A model generated the notes under the pieces. That model searched no databases. It was not told the DNA's origin and was given only the letters and a program-made list of their open reading frames with translations. DNA of 64,000 nucleotides from the NCBI GenBank assembly GCA_037043455.1, contig JAWPHD010003280.1, positions 124,001-188,000 on the forward strand, given 5' to 3'. Below are positions 11,047-22,890 of this stretch, one piece after another. This DNA comes from Cyrtodaria siliqua. Lineage: Eukaryota; Mollusca; Bivalvia; Adapedonta; Hiatellidae. Each line of letters opens with the position of its first letter. Positions within the stretch are counted from its first letter, which is position 1. A program made the translations under genes and the position numbers.

Positions 11047-11548
11047 CAATCTCTACCCAGAGTACACTCGTTCCTCATTTGACTCTGTCAATGTCAAAGG
11101 AAGTAGGCCGAATGGTTAGGTCACGTGATTATTCAAAAAAGTTATGACGATGTTTATAATAAAACCTTTTGCGTGATCTGCAAAGATAAAGTATAGACCT
11201 ATATTAAATAATTTCAATTTTTATTTCTATGAGTTATTTTTTTTTTAGTTATTTTCTGCTATCGAACTTCGGTTTGAAATGTTTACATATGCGTTTCGAT
11301 TGAAGAGACCTAAGTACGTATTATTTTTGTAGTAAAATAGTTCCGATTAAAACTAAATTGTTTTCATGCATTATTTCAAATCTTGCAGCATCTAATTTGC
11401 AGATATTCTGAAAATTATATTTACACAAGAAATAAATAAGTTTCAGGTAAACATATTCCAATTTAACAGGTTTTACCAAAATCTTGTAAGTTAGTAGTTA
11501 GCAGAGATATATGTGAGTGCAAGGAACGATAACTCTGCGTGGAGATTG
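11047..11548. mobile_element. MITE with terminal inverted repeats and a 9-bp target duplication
   Basis: The left end CAATCTCTACCCAGAGT and the right end ACTCTGCGTGGAGATTG are inverted copies with two mismatches; similarity extends to the GTTCC/GGAAC about 26 bp in. The element is flanked on both sides by AGCCCCTCG, and uninterrupted family I monomers carry this sequence once. The interior is AT-rich with no open frame. A 9-bp duplication suggests Mutator-like or Merlin-like transposase use; the superfamily is inference. Confidence 0.85.
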
Positions 11549-11775
11549 AGCCCCTCGGTCATAACTTGGAAACCATTGAGATAACCATATATACACTTAC
11601 TGGGCATGAATAGACGGATACAACCACCCAACCAGCATAGATCCCGGACTACTTCCCCACCCCTGGTGACCTAGCCCCTTGGTCATAACTTGTAAACCGT
11701 TGAGATCCCCACCCTATAACCATATGTACACTTACTGGGCATGAACAGACAGATATAACCACCCAACCAGCATGG
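11549..11775 (+). repeat. Family I monomers continued
   Basis: The array resumes with CCTCGGTCATAACTTGGAAA directly after the MITE. One copy is shortened near 11,580, and the last is cut at CCAACCAGCATGG. Confidence 0.8.
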
Positions 11776-12001
11776 ATTTGTTATTACACTTTACATACTG
11801 TTCACACGTGATGATATGTGTCTCTGCATTAATGGTTTTTCGATTCTGCAATTTTTTTTACAGAATTATGGACCTTTGTTTTACTTATAATTTCTTTCAC
11901 ATTAAAAAAATTAACAGATATTTTAGACATTCATTATTCTTCATTTTGCCCATCATTGGCTATAGCAAAAAAGCAGGGGTATTCATCAACTTCTAGTTAG
12001 G
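11776..12001 (+). other. Short AT-rich stretch, no gene
   Basis: A piece near 11,850-11,900 (CAGAATTATGGACCTTTGTT) resembles 6,530-6,570, so it is probably a monomer relic. The 74-residue frame here has no recognisable features. Confidence 0.5.
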
Positions 12002-12148
12002 TTTTAGCTCTACTTGCCAAAGGCCAGAGAAGCTTATTGCTATGTTGCATTGTCCGTCATCGTCCTTCAGTTAGCTTTTGTTTGTACGAGGTTGACAGTG
12101 TGCAAACGTGATATTTGCTGATATTTTGTTGTGATGTCAAAATAGTGG
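12002..12148 (+). mobile_element. Family A head fragment
   Basis: TTTTAGCTCTACTTGCC with its arm GGCCAGAGAAGCTTAT and a decayed GTCC run at 12052-12066. About 70 bp of unrelated sequence separates it from the next element. Confidence 0.6.
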
Positions 12149-13141
12149 AATTATGTCTCCCCCACTTTGTGGAGGGGAGACAAATTGTTTTTGTACAGTC
12201 TGTTGTTTGTCTGTCATCTATCTGTCTGTCATCTGTATGTCACAAATTTTGTCCGGACTAGTTCTCCTGAACACCTGGCTGGATTTCAATGAAACTTAGC
12301 AGGGATGATCAGTACCAAGACTTTTTGTGCATATCATCGAAGTGTTCAGGTTGAATGATTTTTGGCGGAGTTATGACCCTTTAAAGGTTTCAATACAGAA
12401 ACTTTGTCAGGACTAGTTCTCCTGAACCCTGGGCCAGTTTTCAATGAAACTTTGCAGGGATAATCAGTACCAAGCCTAGTTGTGCATATCATTGCTGTGT
12501 TTTGGTTGAATGTTTTTTGGTGTAGTTATGGCCCTGTAAATGTTTTAATACACAAACTTTGTCCGGACTAGTTCTCCTGAACCCCTGGTCGGATGCCAGA
12601 CTTCAACCAAAATTGGTGAGGATGATCAGTACCAAGCATAGTTGCGCATATCGTTGCCTTGTTCCGATTGAATGCTTTTTTGCGAGTTATGGCCCTTTAA
12701 AGGTTTTAATACACAAACTTTGTCCGGACTAGCTCTCCTGTACCCCTGGTCGGATGCCAGACTTCAACCAAAATTGGTGAGGATGATCAGTACCAAGCCT
12801 AGTTGCGCATATCGTTGTCTTGTTCCGATTGATTGCTTTTTTGCGAGTTATGGCCCTTTAAAGGTTTTAATACACAAACTTTGTCCAGACTAGTTCTCCT
12901 GAACCCATGGCCGGATTTCAACGAAACTTGGTTTTTGGCAGAGTTATGGCCCTTTAAAGGTTTTCATACACAAGTTTTGGACTACTTCTCCTCATCCCTG
13001 GCCGGATTTCAATGAAACTTGGTAGAGGTGATCATTGTCAAACCTAGTTGCACATATCTTTGTTGTGTACCAGTTGAATGATTTTTGGCGGATTTATAGC
13101 CCTTTCTCCAGTGGGTAGACATCTGTTTTTACTAAAAACAA
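12149..13141 (+). mobile_element. Family D HINE-like element
   Basis: The head hairpin is TGTCTCCCCCAC / GTGGAGGGGAGACA (12154-12182), then a GTCTGT microsatellite. About five D monomers of 161 bp follow (TTTGTCCGGACTAGTTCTCC; GGATTTCAATGAAACTT; GGGATGATCAGTACCAAGC; GAGTTATGGCCCTTTAAAGG). A weak tail at about 13,108-13,141 has CAGTGGGTAGACAT, a degraded inverted head arm. Confidence 0.78.
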
Positions 13142-13870
13142 CCTCTGTTCAGCTTGTTCATGCGATAATTTCTTGTTAGTATTTTTTGTGATGCACAATT
13201 CAGCATTTATTGTAAACTTTGCTTGCATTTAACATGTGTATCATGCTGTACATTAATATTGCTTTTTAGCTCTACTTATCGATGTTATGTTGAGTTGTCC
13301 ATCGCCGTCATCATCCGTCATCGGTTTGTTAACTTTCACCTCGTTAAGACGATAGGATTCGTTTTTCATCTGATCTTTACCAAACTTGGTGAGATTGTTG
13401 ATATCAGTGAAAGATCGAACAATTTCGAAAACCGGCCAGATCGGCCCAGTGACAATGGAGTTATAGATTTTGATTTTGTTAAATATGCTATATGCAGATC
13501 GTTGATATCATTGAAAGCTCGGACAGTTCCTAAAAAACAGCTAAATAGTATTAGGAACACTGAAGTTATACTTCCCTTGATTTAGTTAAATATGCCATAT
13601 TTTGCCTTGTAAGGATGATAGGGTCTTCAGTTTTCATCTGATCTTTACCAAACTTGATTGTTGATTTCAGTAAAGGCTCGGACAAGTTCAAAAAACGGCT
13701 AAATCAGATTATGAACATCTAAGTTATTTCCCTTGATTTATTGAAATATGCTATATTTTTTCATCATTAAGACTATATATATATTCGGTTTGGTCTTTAA
13801 CAAACTAGGCCAGATTGTTGGTATTAATGAAAGCTCGGACTAGATTGAAACCCAGTTAAATCTGATTATT
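13142..13870 (+). mobile_element. Degenerate family A element
   Basis: After about 120 bp of unique sequence a decayed head appears at 13,263 (TTTTTAGCTCTACTTATC with GTCC/ATCC repeats). Four diverged A monomers follow (TTCATCTGATCTTTACCAAA; GAAAGCTCGGACAAGTTC). No tail. Confidence 0.65.
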
Positions 13871-14270
13871 ATCTTAATTTGGCGTTATCCGTCCGTCCGG
13901 AGCCATATCTTCATAAATGCAGGTTGGATTTTCATTACACTTGGTTATAATGTTTATGCTGATAGTGGGATGACACGCGGCTATTTTTTTACGGAATCGT
14001 CCCAGTAACGCTGGAGTTATTGCCCTTTAATTGTTAAAAATTGCTTAATTCTGTCCGTCTACAGCCATATTTTGATAACCGCTTGTTTGATTTTCATTAA
14101 ACTTTATTATAATGTTTATCCCAATAGTGGGATGTGATGAAGCAAAATTATTTCGGAATCGTCCTAGTAACGCCGGAGTTATTGCCCTTTAATTGATAAA
14201 AATTGCTTAATTCTGTCCGTCCACAGCCATATCTTGATAACCGCTTGTTTTTAACCTTCAGTTAATAAAT
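13871..14270 (+). repeat. Family L tandem monomers (about 172 bp)
   Basis: A short GTCCGTCCG run at 13,890-13,899 precedes about two and a half copies. Each has 'AGCCATATCTTGATAACCGC', 'GGTTGGATTTTCATTA', 'TATAATGTTTAT' and 'GGAGTTATTGCCCTTTAATT'. Confidence 0.75.
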
Positions 14271-14425
14271 GTCCCCTTGAATTATTCAGGTCGTGGGTTT
14301 AAATCTTACTGGAGGCATATTTTCTTCTTCCTTTTTTTCACGAGAAACCTTGGTTCATGGGTTCAATTTTTCTATAAAAAAACAATTTTATTTAACTTTA
14401 ATATGTAATTAATAATTAATTAAAT
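14271..14425 (+). other. Spacer resembling 21,851-21,882
   Basis: A GAAACCTTGGTTCATGGGTT stretch matches the short flank between two elements at 21,851-21,882. It is therefore older background DNA that has been duplicated. No gene seen. Confidence 0.5.
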
Positions 14426-16999
14426 ATGCCATGGTGCGGCGTCCGTCCGTCCGTCTGTCCGTAAACTTTTTTTTGTGGCGACTACTCCTCTGAAACTACT
14501 TGACTGATTTCATGAAACTTCAAAGGAATGTTGCTCTTGATGTCTAGTTGATCCTAACAAAAATTCAGGTCAGCCGGAAATTTAAGATGGCCACCACTGC
14601 AAAAAAAGATTTTAAAATATGCGACTACTTCTCAAAAACCATAAGAGATATTGATTTCAAACCTTTACCAAACAGACTGGCACAACATGTAGTTGGTCCT
14701 AACCAAAGTTAATTTTGATTGGATGTCAAACATGGCCACCAGGAGCCATCTTTGTTTACATAGAATTATATAGGAAAATCTTGTGGCGACTACTGCCTTG
14801 AAACAACCGGACGGATTTTCATGAAACTTGACAGGAATGTTGCTCTGGATGTCTAGTTGATCCTAGCCAAAATTCAGGTCGGCCGGAAATTGGATGGCCG
14901 CCACAGCATAAAATAGATTTTTATCTCTACTGATGCACAGCTTATGATGCGGTGTCCGTCCGTAAAGTTTTTTTTGTAGCGACTACTCCTCTGAAACTAC
15001 TGGATGGATTTTTAAGAAACTTTAGAGAAATGTTGCCCATGAAGTCTAGTTGACCCTAGCAAATTTTCATGTTGATGTGAAATCCAAGATGGCCGCCAAA
15101 GCTAAAAATAGATTTTTAAAAAACGAGTTTGTAGCGACTACTTCTTGAAAACTATAAGTGATATTGATATGGGACTTTTTCTAAAATGATCAGCATGACA
15201 TGATGTTGGTCCTTGTCGAAAATCGTTTTGATTCGACGTTAAACATGGTTGCCAGTGGCCATCTTTGTTTACAAAGAGTTATATAGTAAAACTCGTAGAG
15301 ACTACTCCTCTGAAACTACTTAATGGATTTTCATGAAACTTAACAGAAATGTTGCTCTTGATGTGTAGTTGATCGTAACAAAGCTTCAGGTCGGCTGGAA
15401 ATTCAAGATGGCCTCCATGGCTAAAAATAGGTTTTTTAAAAAAACAAATTTGTAGCGACTACTTCTTGATAATTCTATCAGTGATATTGACATGGGACTT
15501 TTCCTAAAATGATCAGCATGAAATGTTGTTGGTCCTTGTTGAAAATTATTTTGATTGGACATTAAACATGGCTGCCAGCGGCCATCTTTGTTTATATAGT
15601 TATATAGTAAAAACTTGTAGCGACTACTCCTCTAAAAGTACTCGATAGATTTTCATGAAACTTAACAGGAATGTTGCTCTTGGTGTCTCATTGATCCTAG
15701 CAAAATTTCAGGTTGGCCTGAAATTCAAGATGGCCGCCATTGGCTACAAATAGGTTTTTAAAAGACAATTTTGTAGTGACTATTTCTTGAAAACTGTAAG
15801 TGATATTGATATGGGACTTTTTCTAAAATGATCAGCGTGACATGATGTTGATCCTTGTCAAAAATCATTTTGATTTGACATTAAACATGGCTGCCGCGGC
15901 CATCTTTGTTTACATAGAGTTATATAGTAAATACTTGTAGCGACTACTCCTCTGAAACTACTTTAAGGATTTTCATAAAACTTAACGGAAATGTTGCTCT
16001 TGATGTGTAGTTGATCCTAACAAAGCTTCAGGTCGGCTGGAAATTCAAGATGGCCTCCATGGCTAAAAATAGATTTTTTAAAAAACAAATTTGTAGCGAC
16101 TACTTCTTGATAATTCTATAAGTGATATTGATATGGGACTTTTTCTAAAATGATCAGCATGACATAATTATGGTCCTTGTTGAAAATTATTTTGATTCGA
16201 CATTAAACATGGTTGCCAGCGGCCATCTTTGTTTACATAGAGTTATATATAAAAACTTGTAACGACCACTCTCAAACTACTTGACAGATTTTCATGAAAC
16301 TTCACAGGAATGTTGCTCCTGCTGACTAATTGATCCTAGCAAATTTCAGTCAGGCCGGAAATTCAGGATGGCTGCCACGGCAAAAAATAGATTTTAAAAA
16401 AAAAAAAAATGTACTGACTACTTCCTGAAAACTATTAAGTGATATTGATATGGGACTTCTTCTAAAACGATCAGCCTGACATGAGGTTGGTCATTTTCGA
16501 AAATCAGTTTGATTCAACGTTAAACATGGCTCCCAGCGGCCATCTTTGTTTACGTAGAGTTACATAGTAAAAGCTTGTAGCGACTACTCATATGAAACTA
16601 CTTCACGGATTTTCATGAATCTTCACAGAAATGTTGCTCTAGTTGATCCTAGCGACATTTCAGGTCGCTGGAAATTCAATATGGCCACCACGGCTAAAAT
16701 AGATTTTTAAAAAACGAATGTGTAGCGACTACTTCTTGAAAACTATAAGTGATATTTGATATGGGACTATTTCTAAAATGATCAGCATGACATGGTGTTG
16801 GTCCCTGTTGAAAATTATTTTGATTCAACAATAAACATGGCTGCCATGGCCATCTTTGTTTAAATAGAATTATATAGTAAAAACTTGTAGCGACTACTCC
16901 TCTGAAAGTACTTGACATATTTTCATGAAACTTCACAGGAATATTGATCTAGCTATCAAAAACGTATCAGTAGAGCTTCAATGTCATTGACCTCTTGTT
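14426..16999 (+). mobile_element. Family C element(s), headless start and an internal second head
   Basis: It starts inside a head at GCCATGGTGCGGCGTCCGTC; the hairpin is missing. After about 1.5 units a second decayed head occurs at 14,921-14,963, then about six more 320-bp units. The single tail (16,968-16,997) ends GACCTCTTG. This looks like one C element inserted into, or recombined with, another. Confidence 0.82.
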
Positions 17000-18784
17000 T
17001 TTTAGCTCGACTGATCAGAGATCAGCAGAGCTTATGCCGTGGTGCGGCGTCCGTCGTCCGTCCGTCCGTCTGTCCGTAAACTTTTATTTGTAGCGACCAC
17101 TCCTCTGAAAAAAGTGGATGGATATTCCTGAAACTTTACAGAAATGTTGCCCATGAAGTCTAGTTGATCCTAGCAAAAATGCATGTTGATGTGAAATCCA
17201 AGATGGCCGCCAAAGCTAAAAATAGATTTTTAAAATACAAGTTTGTAGCGACTACTTCTTGAAAACTATAAGTGATATTGATATGGGACTTTTTCTAAAA
17301 TGATCAGCATGACATGATGTTGGTTCTTGTTGAAAATCGTTTTGATTCGACGTTAAACATGGCTGCCAGTGGCCATCTTTGTTTACATAGAGGTATATAG
17401 TAAAAACTTGTAGCGACTACTCCTCTGAAACTATTTGGCGGATTTTCATGAAACTTTACAGGAATGTTGCTCTTGATGTCTTATTGATCCTAGCAAAATT
17501 TCAGGTCGGACAGACATTCAAGATGGCCACCACTGCTAAAAACAGATTTTTAAAAAATAAGTTTGTAGCGACTATTTCTTGAAAACTATAAGTGATATTG
17601 ATATGGGACTTTTTCTAAAATGATCAGCATGACATGGTGTTGATCCTAGTCGAACATTATTTTGATTCGACGTTAAACATGGCTGCCAGTGGCCATCTTT
17701 GTTTACATAGAGTTATATAGTAAAACCTTGTAGCGACTGCTCCTCTGAAACTACATGACGGATGTTCATGAAGCTTCTCAGGAATGTTTGTCTTGATGTT
17801 TAGTTGATCCTAGAAAAATTTCAGGGTGGCCGGAAATTTAAGATGGCCACCACGGCTAAAAATAGATTTAAAATAAATAAATTTGTAGCGACTACTTCTT
17901 GAAAACTGTAAGTGATATTGATATGGGACATTTCTAAAATGATCAGCATGACATGATGTTGATCCTTGTCGAAATTTATTTCGATGCGACTTTAAACATG
18001 TTTACATAGATTTATATAGTAAACTTTGTTTACATAGATTTATATAGTAAAAACTTGTAGCGACTACTCTTCTGAAACTACTTGACGAATTTTTATGAAA
18101 CTTCACAGGATTGTTGCTCTTGATGTCTAATTGATCCCAGATTTTTTTTAGGTCTCCCGGAAATTCAAGATGGCCACCATGGCTAAAAACAGATTTTTTA
18201 AAAAAAGTTTGTATCAACTACTTCTATAAAACTGTAAGTGATATTGATATGGGACTTTTTCTAAAATGATCAGCATGACATGATGTTGATCCTTGTCGAA
18301 AATTATTTTGATTCAACATTAAACATGGCTACCCACTCGCCATCTTTGTTTACCTAGAGTTATATAGTAAAAACTTCAACTTGTAGCGACTACTCCTCTG
18401 AAACTACTTGACAGATTTTTATGAAACTTCACAGTAATGCTGATCTAGCTATCAAAATCTAAGATGGCCACCACGGCTAAACATAGATTTTAAAAACAAG
18501 TTTGTAGCGACTACTTCTTGAAAACTGTAAGTGATATTGATATGGGACTTTTTCTGAAATGATCAGCATGACAAGATGTTGAACCTTGTCGAAAATTATT
18601 TTGATTCGACATTAAACATGGCTGCCACTCGCCATCTAAGTTTACCTAGAGTTATATAGTAAAAACTTCAACTTGTAGCGACTACTCCTCTGAAACTACT
18701 TGACAGATTTTTATGAAACTTCACAGGAATGTTGATCTAGCTATCAAAATCTATCAGTAGAGCTTCAAGGTCATTGACCTCTTG
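17000..18784 (+). mobile_element. Family C HINE-like element, head-to-tail with its neighbours
   Basis: The head hairpin AGCTCGACTGATC / GATCAGCAGAGCT (17004-17032) follows the previous element's CTCTTG with only a T-run between. The GTCY run spans about 17,050-17,077. About five 320-bp units follow, some shortened, and the tail CAGTAGAGCTTCAAGG...CTCTTG ends at 18,784. Confidence 0.88.
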
Positions 18785-21700
18785 TTAGCTCTACTGGCCG
18801 AAGGCCAGCAGAGCTTATGGGATGGCGAGTTGTCCGTCGTCCGTCGTCCGTCCGTCTGTCTGTTAACTTTTGCCTTGTGAACACTCTAGGGCCTTCATTA
18901 TTAATTGTATCTTTACGAAACTTTACCAGTGTCTTTATATCAATGAAAGCTCGGACAAGTTCGAAAACCAGTCGGATCGGATAAATTTCACCGGAGTTAT
19001 GGCCCTTGTTTTGCTGAAAAATGCCATATTTAGCCTTGTGAACACTCTAGCACCTTCATTTATTATTTGAATCTTTACCAAACTTGTACAGATTGTTAAT
19101 ATCAATAAAAGCTCGGACAAGTTCGAAAAACAGCCGAATCGGATCAGTAACGCCGGAGTTATGGCCCTTGTTTTTTCTGAAAATTGCCATTTTTGCCTTG
19201 TGAACGCTCTAACACCTTCATTTATTATTTGATCATTACTAAACTTGCACAGATTGTTAATACCAATGATAGCTTCGCCAAGTTCGAAAATCAGCTAAAT
19301 TGGTTCGGTAACACCAGAGTTATGGCCCTTGTTTTTTCTGAAAAATGCGTGAACACTCTAGCACATTCATTTATTATTTGATCTTTACCAAACTTGCACA
19401 GGTAGTTAATATCAATGGAAGCTCAAACAAGTTCGAAAACCAGCTAAATCGGATCAGTAACACCGGAGTTATGGCCCTTGTTTTTTCTGGAAGATGCTAT
19501 TTTCTGCCTTGTGAATACTCTAGGGCCTTCAATATTAATTGGACCTTTACTTAACTTTGCCAGTGTCTTTATATCAATGAAAGCTCGGACAAGTTCGAAA
19601 ACTGGCAAGATTGAAATAATTTCACCGGAGTTATGGCCCTTGTTTTGCTGAAAATGCCATATTTAGCCTTGTGAACACTCTAGCACCTTTATTTATTATT
19701 TGATCTTTACCAAACTTGCACAGATTGTTAATATCAATGAAAGCTCGGACATGTTCGAAAACCAGCTAGATTGGACCATTAACAGCGGAGTTATGGCCCT
19801 TGATTTAGTTAAAAATGCTATATTTTGCCTCGTTAAGACGATAGGGCCTTTATCTTTCGTTCGATCTTTACCAAACTTTACCAGATTGTTTATATAAATG
19901 AAAGCTTGGACATTTCGAAGATCAGCCAGATCGGACCAGTAACAGCGGAGTTATGGCCCTTGATTTAGTTAAAAATACTATATTTTGCCTCGTTAAGATT
20001 TTTCATCTGATCTTTACAAAACTTTACCTGATTGTTTATATCAATGACAGCTCAGACAATTTCGAAAACCAGCCAGATCGGACCAGTAACAGATGAGTTA
20101 TGGCCCTTGATTTAGTTGAAATTGCTATATTTTGCCTCGTTAATTCGATAAGGCCTTCATTTTTCATCTGATCTTTACAAAACTTTACCTGATTGTTTAT
20201 ATCAATGACAGCTCAGACAATTTCGAAAACCAGCCAGATCGGACCAGTAACAGATGAGTTATGGCCCTTGATTAAGTTAAAAATGCTATACTTTGCCTCG
20301 TTAAGACGATAGGGCCTTCATTTTTCATGCGATCTTTACGAAACTTTACCAGATTGTTTATATAAATGAGAGCTAGGCCAAGTTCGAAAACTAGCTGGAT
20401 CGGACCATTAACAGCGGAGTTATGGCCCTTGATTTAGTTAAAAATGCTATTTAGTTTGCTATAGACTCTTCCGGAAACTCCCTACGTTAGGGCCTTTATC
20501 TTTCATTCGATCTTTACCAAACTTTACCAGATTATTTATATAAATGAAAGCTTGGACATTTCGAAGATCAGCCAGATCGGACCAGTAACAGTGGAGTTAT
20601 AGCCCTTGATTTAGTTAAAAATCCTATATTTTGCCTCGTTAAGATGATAAGGCCTTCATCTTTCATCCGATCTTTAAGAAACTTTACCAGATTGTTAATA
20701 TCAATGAAAGCTTGGACAAGTTCGAAAAACATCCAGATTGGACCATTTACATCAGAGTCATGGCCCTTTATTTTCTGAAATATGCTATATCTTGGCCTCA
20801 TTAAGACGAAAGGGCCTTCATTTTGCCGGATTTCATTGAAACTTTGCAGGGATGATCAGTACCAAGCATAGTTGTACATTGTCACCGTGTTCCAGTTGAA
20901 TGATTTTGGTGGAGTTATAGCCCTTTAAAGGTTTTAATACACAAACTTTGTTCTGGCTAGTTCTCTTGAACCCCTGGCCGGATTAAACGAAACTTTTTAG
21001 GGATGATCAATTCTGTGTCTAGTTGTGCAAATCATCGCCGTGTTCCGGTTGAATGATTTTTGGCAGAGTTATGGCCCTTTAAAGGTTTTAATAAACAACT
21101 TTGTTCTGATCTACTTCTCCTGAACCCCTCGCCAGATTTCAATAAAACTTTGCAGGGATGATCAGCACCAAGCTTAGTTGTGCATGTCATCGTCACGTTT
21201 CGGTTTACAGATATTTGGCAGAGTTATGGCCCTTTAAAGGATTTTGATACCCCAATTTTTTTCTGGGCTAGTTCTCCTGAACCCCTGGCTGGATACAGAT
21301 GAAACTTGACAAGGATGATCTGTATCAAAAAAAGAGTATGATAATGGAACTTTGGAAACGGCCGAGCATGACACATACGAAATATTGCAGTCTCAGTTTG
21401 ATTGAGACTGTTCATGAGTGGTAGTGAAATATGCTAGCTACCGCTTACGCCCTCTAGCCCCGGGTTGAGCAGAACTCAATATTAATAAAATCAACAGCAC
21501 AACATTTTAACCCTCCCGAAGATGGCATGCATATGGCGGTGGACATGGAGTTAGCCTTCTTTAATGTATTCCCCATCAAGCCTAGTTGTACATATCATCG
21601 CCATATTTTGGTTGAATGATTTTTGGCAGAGTTGTGACCCTTTAAATATTTTAATACACAAACTTTGTCCAGATTAGTCTCTTCTGAACTCTTTGCCAGA

Positions 21701-21850
21701 TTTCAGCGAATCTTGGCGAGGATGATCGGTACTAAGCCTAGTTGCACTGTCATTGCCATGTTCTGGTTGAATGATTTTTGAAAGACTTATGGCCCCTTAT
21801 ACATAAACTTTATCTTGAGCCAGTAGAGCGTCCACAGGCCCTCTTGTTTT
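18785..21850 (+). mobile_element. Chimeric family A/D HINE-like element
   Basis: The head AGCTCTACTGGCC / GGCCAGCAGAGCT (18787-18815) starts two Ts after the previous tail. GTCC repeats run to 18,862. About twelve A monomers fill 18,870-20,820, then the array switches in register to about six D monomers up to 21,815. An odd stretch around 21,300-21,560, with a TTGAGACTG-type inverted piece, interrupts the D array. The tail is CCAGTAGAGCGTCCACAGGC...CTCTTGTTTTT (21,820-21,850). Confidence 0.82.
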
Positions 21851-21880
21851 TCTCATAAGAAACCTTTGTTCATGGGTTCA

Positions 21881-22198
21881 TTTTTAGCTCTACTGATCAG
21901 AGATCAGCAGAGCTTATGCCGTGGTGCGGCGTCCGTCGTCCGTCCGTCCGTTCGTCTGTCTGTCCGTAAACTTTTTTTTGTAGCGACTACTCCTCTGAAA
22001 CTACTGAATGGATTTTCATGAAACTTTACAGAAATGTTGCTCTTGATGTCTAATTGATCCTAGCAAAATTTCAGGTCGGCCGGAAATTCAAGATGGCCGC
22101 CACAGCTAAAAATAAATTTTCAAAAAACAAGTTTGTAGCGACTACTTCCTGAAATCAAAATCAATCAGTAGAGCTTCAAGGTCATTGACCTCTTGTTT
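21881..22198 (+). mobile_element. Minimal complete family C element (one monomer)
   Basis: About 318 bp with every module: T-run, hairpin AGCTCTACTGATC / GATCAGCAGAGCT, GTCY run, a single C half-unit (from GCGACTACTCC to AACAAGTTTGTAGCG), then CAGTAGAGCTTCAAGGTCAT and TGACCTCTTGTTTT. It shows the core element without array expansion. It abuts the LINE fragment that follows. Confidence 0.9.
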
Positions 22199-22890
22199 TA
22201 AACTGTGTACAAGTAAGGTTAAGGATTATCATAGAATGATCAGAGCGATAACTTGATTCTATTGTACTTTTGTTTATGGATGGTAATAAATTTTCAGTAA
22301 TCAGGAAAAAATCAAGACGTGCCTGTTTTAATGGATTTTTCCTTCTCCATGTATATCTTTTTAGAAATGGACTATTTTCCCTAAAAGGGTCAATAAGGTT
22401 ATATTTTTCTTTTATTTCCAAAATCTTTTCCTGAGCATTTTTGTTATTTACATATTTATAATTGTAGTAGTCAATTTTAGGATTCTGTACTAGGTTGAAA
22501 TCGCCACACCATATCATTTTATCATTATTAATAGTCTCTGATAGTGATGCAATATTTTCATAAAAAGAAGGAGAGTCATTATTTGGACCATATATATTAA
22601 TTAATGTAAATCTGTTATTGTCAACAGTTAAATCTGCTAAAATAAAATTGCCTTCAGAGCAAGATATATGTTTATGTAAATTGTATTCTAAATCTTTATT
22701 AAACAATATTGCAACCCCTCTGGCATTTGAATTACCAGAGCTGAATATGCAATCATAACCCCATTGTGATCGAATAAATTCGAGTAAGTTCAGTAGCTTT
22801 TGTTGAATGAACATCTCGAAGGCAATATATATTACACGATTTCGATTTCAAGTAATAAAATACATCTAATCGCTTTTCAACAGAGTCAAG
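22199..22890 (-). pseudogene. LINE endonuclease-domain fragment (L1/Tx1-like)
   Basis: About 210 residues open on the minus strand (22,182-22,814) show an apurinic-type endonuclease of a non-LTR retrotransposon. Motifs in order: GVAILFNKDL, LINIYGPNND, MIWCGDFNLV (metal-binding), LIDPFRENSPFLKRYTWRR, ARLDFFLI and YRSDHSMIIL with the catalytic SDH. The N-terminal stretch (KRLDVFYYL...IYCLRDVH, about 22,800-22,880) is in another frame, so there is a frameshift near 22,800. The fragment ends right after the SDH region, where a C element abuts it; no reverse transcriptase follows. The 'TWRR' and 'LDFFLI' context is typical of the L1/Tx1 group; the clade is inference. Confidence 0.88.
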
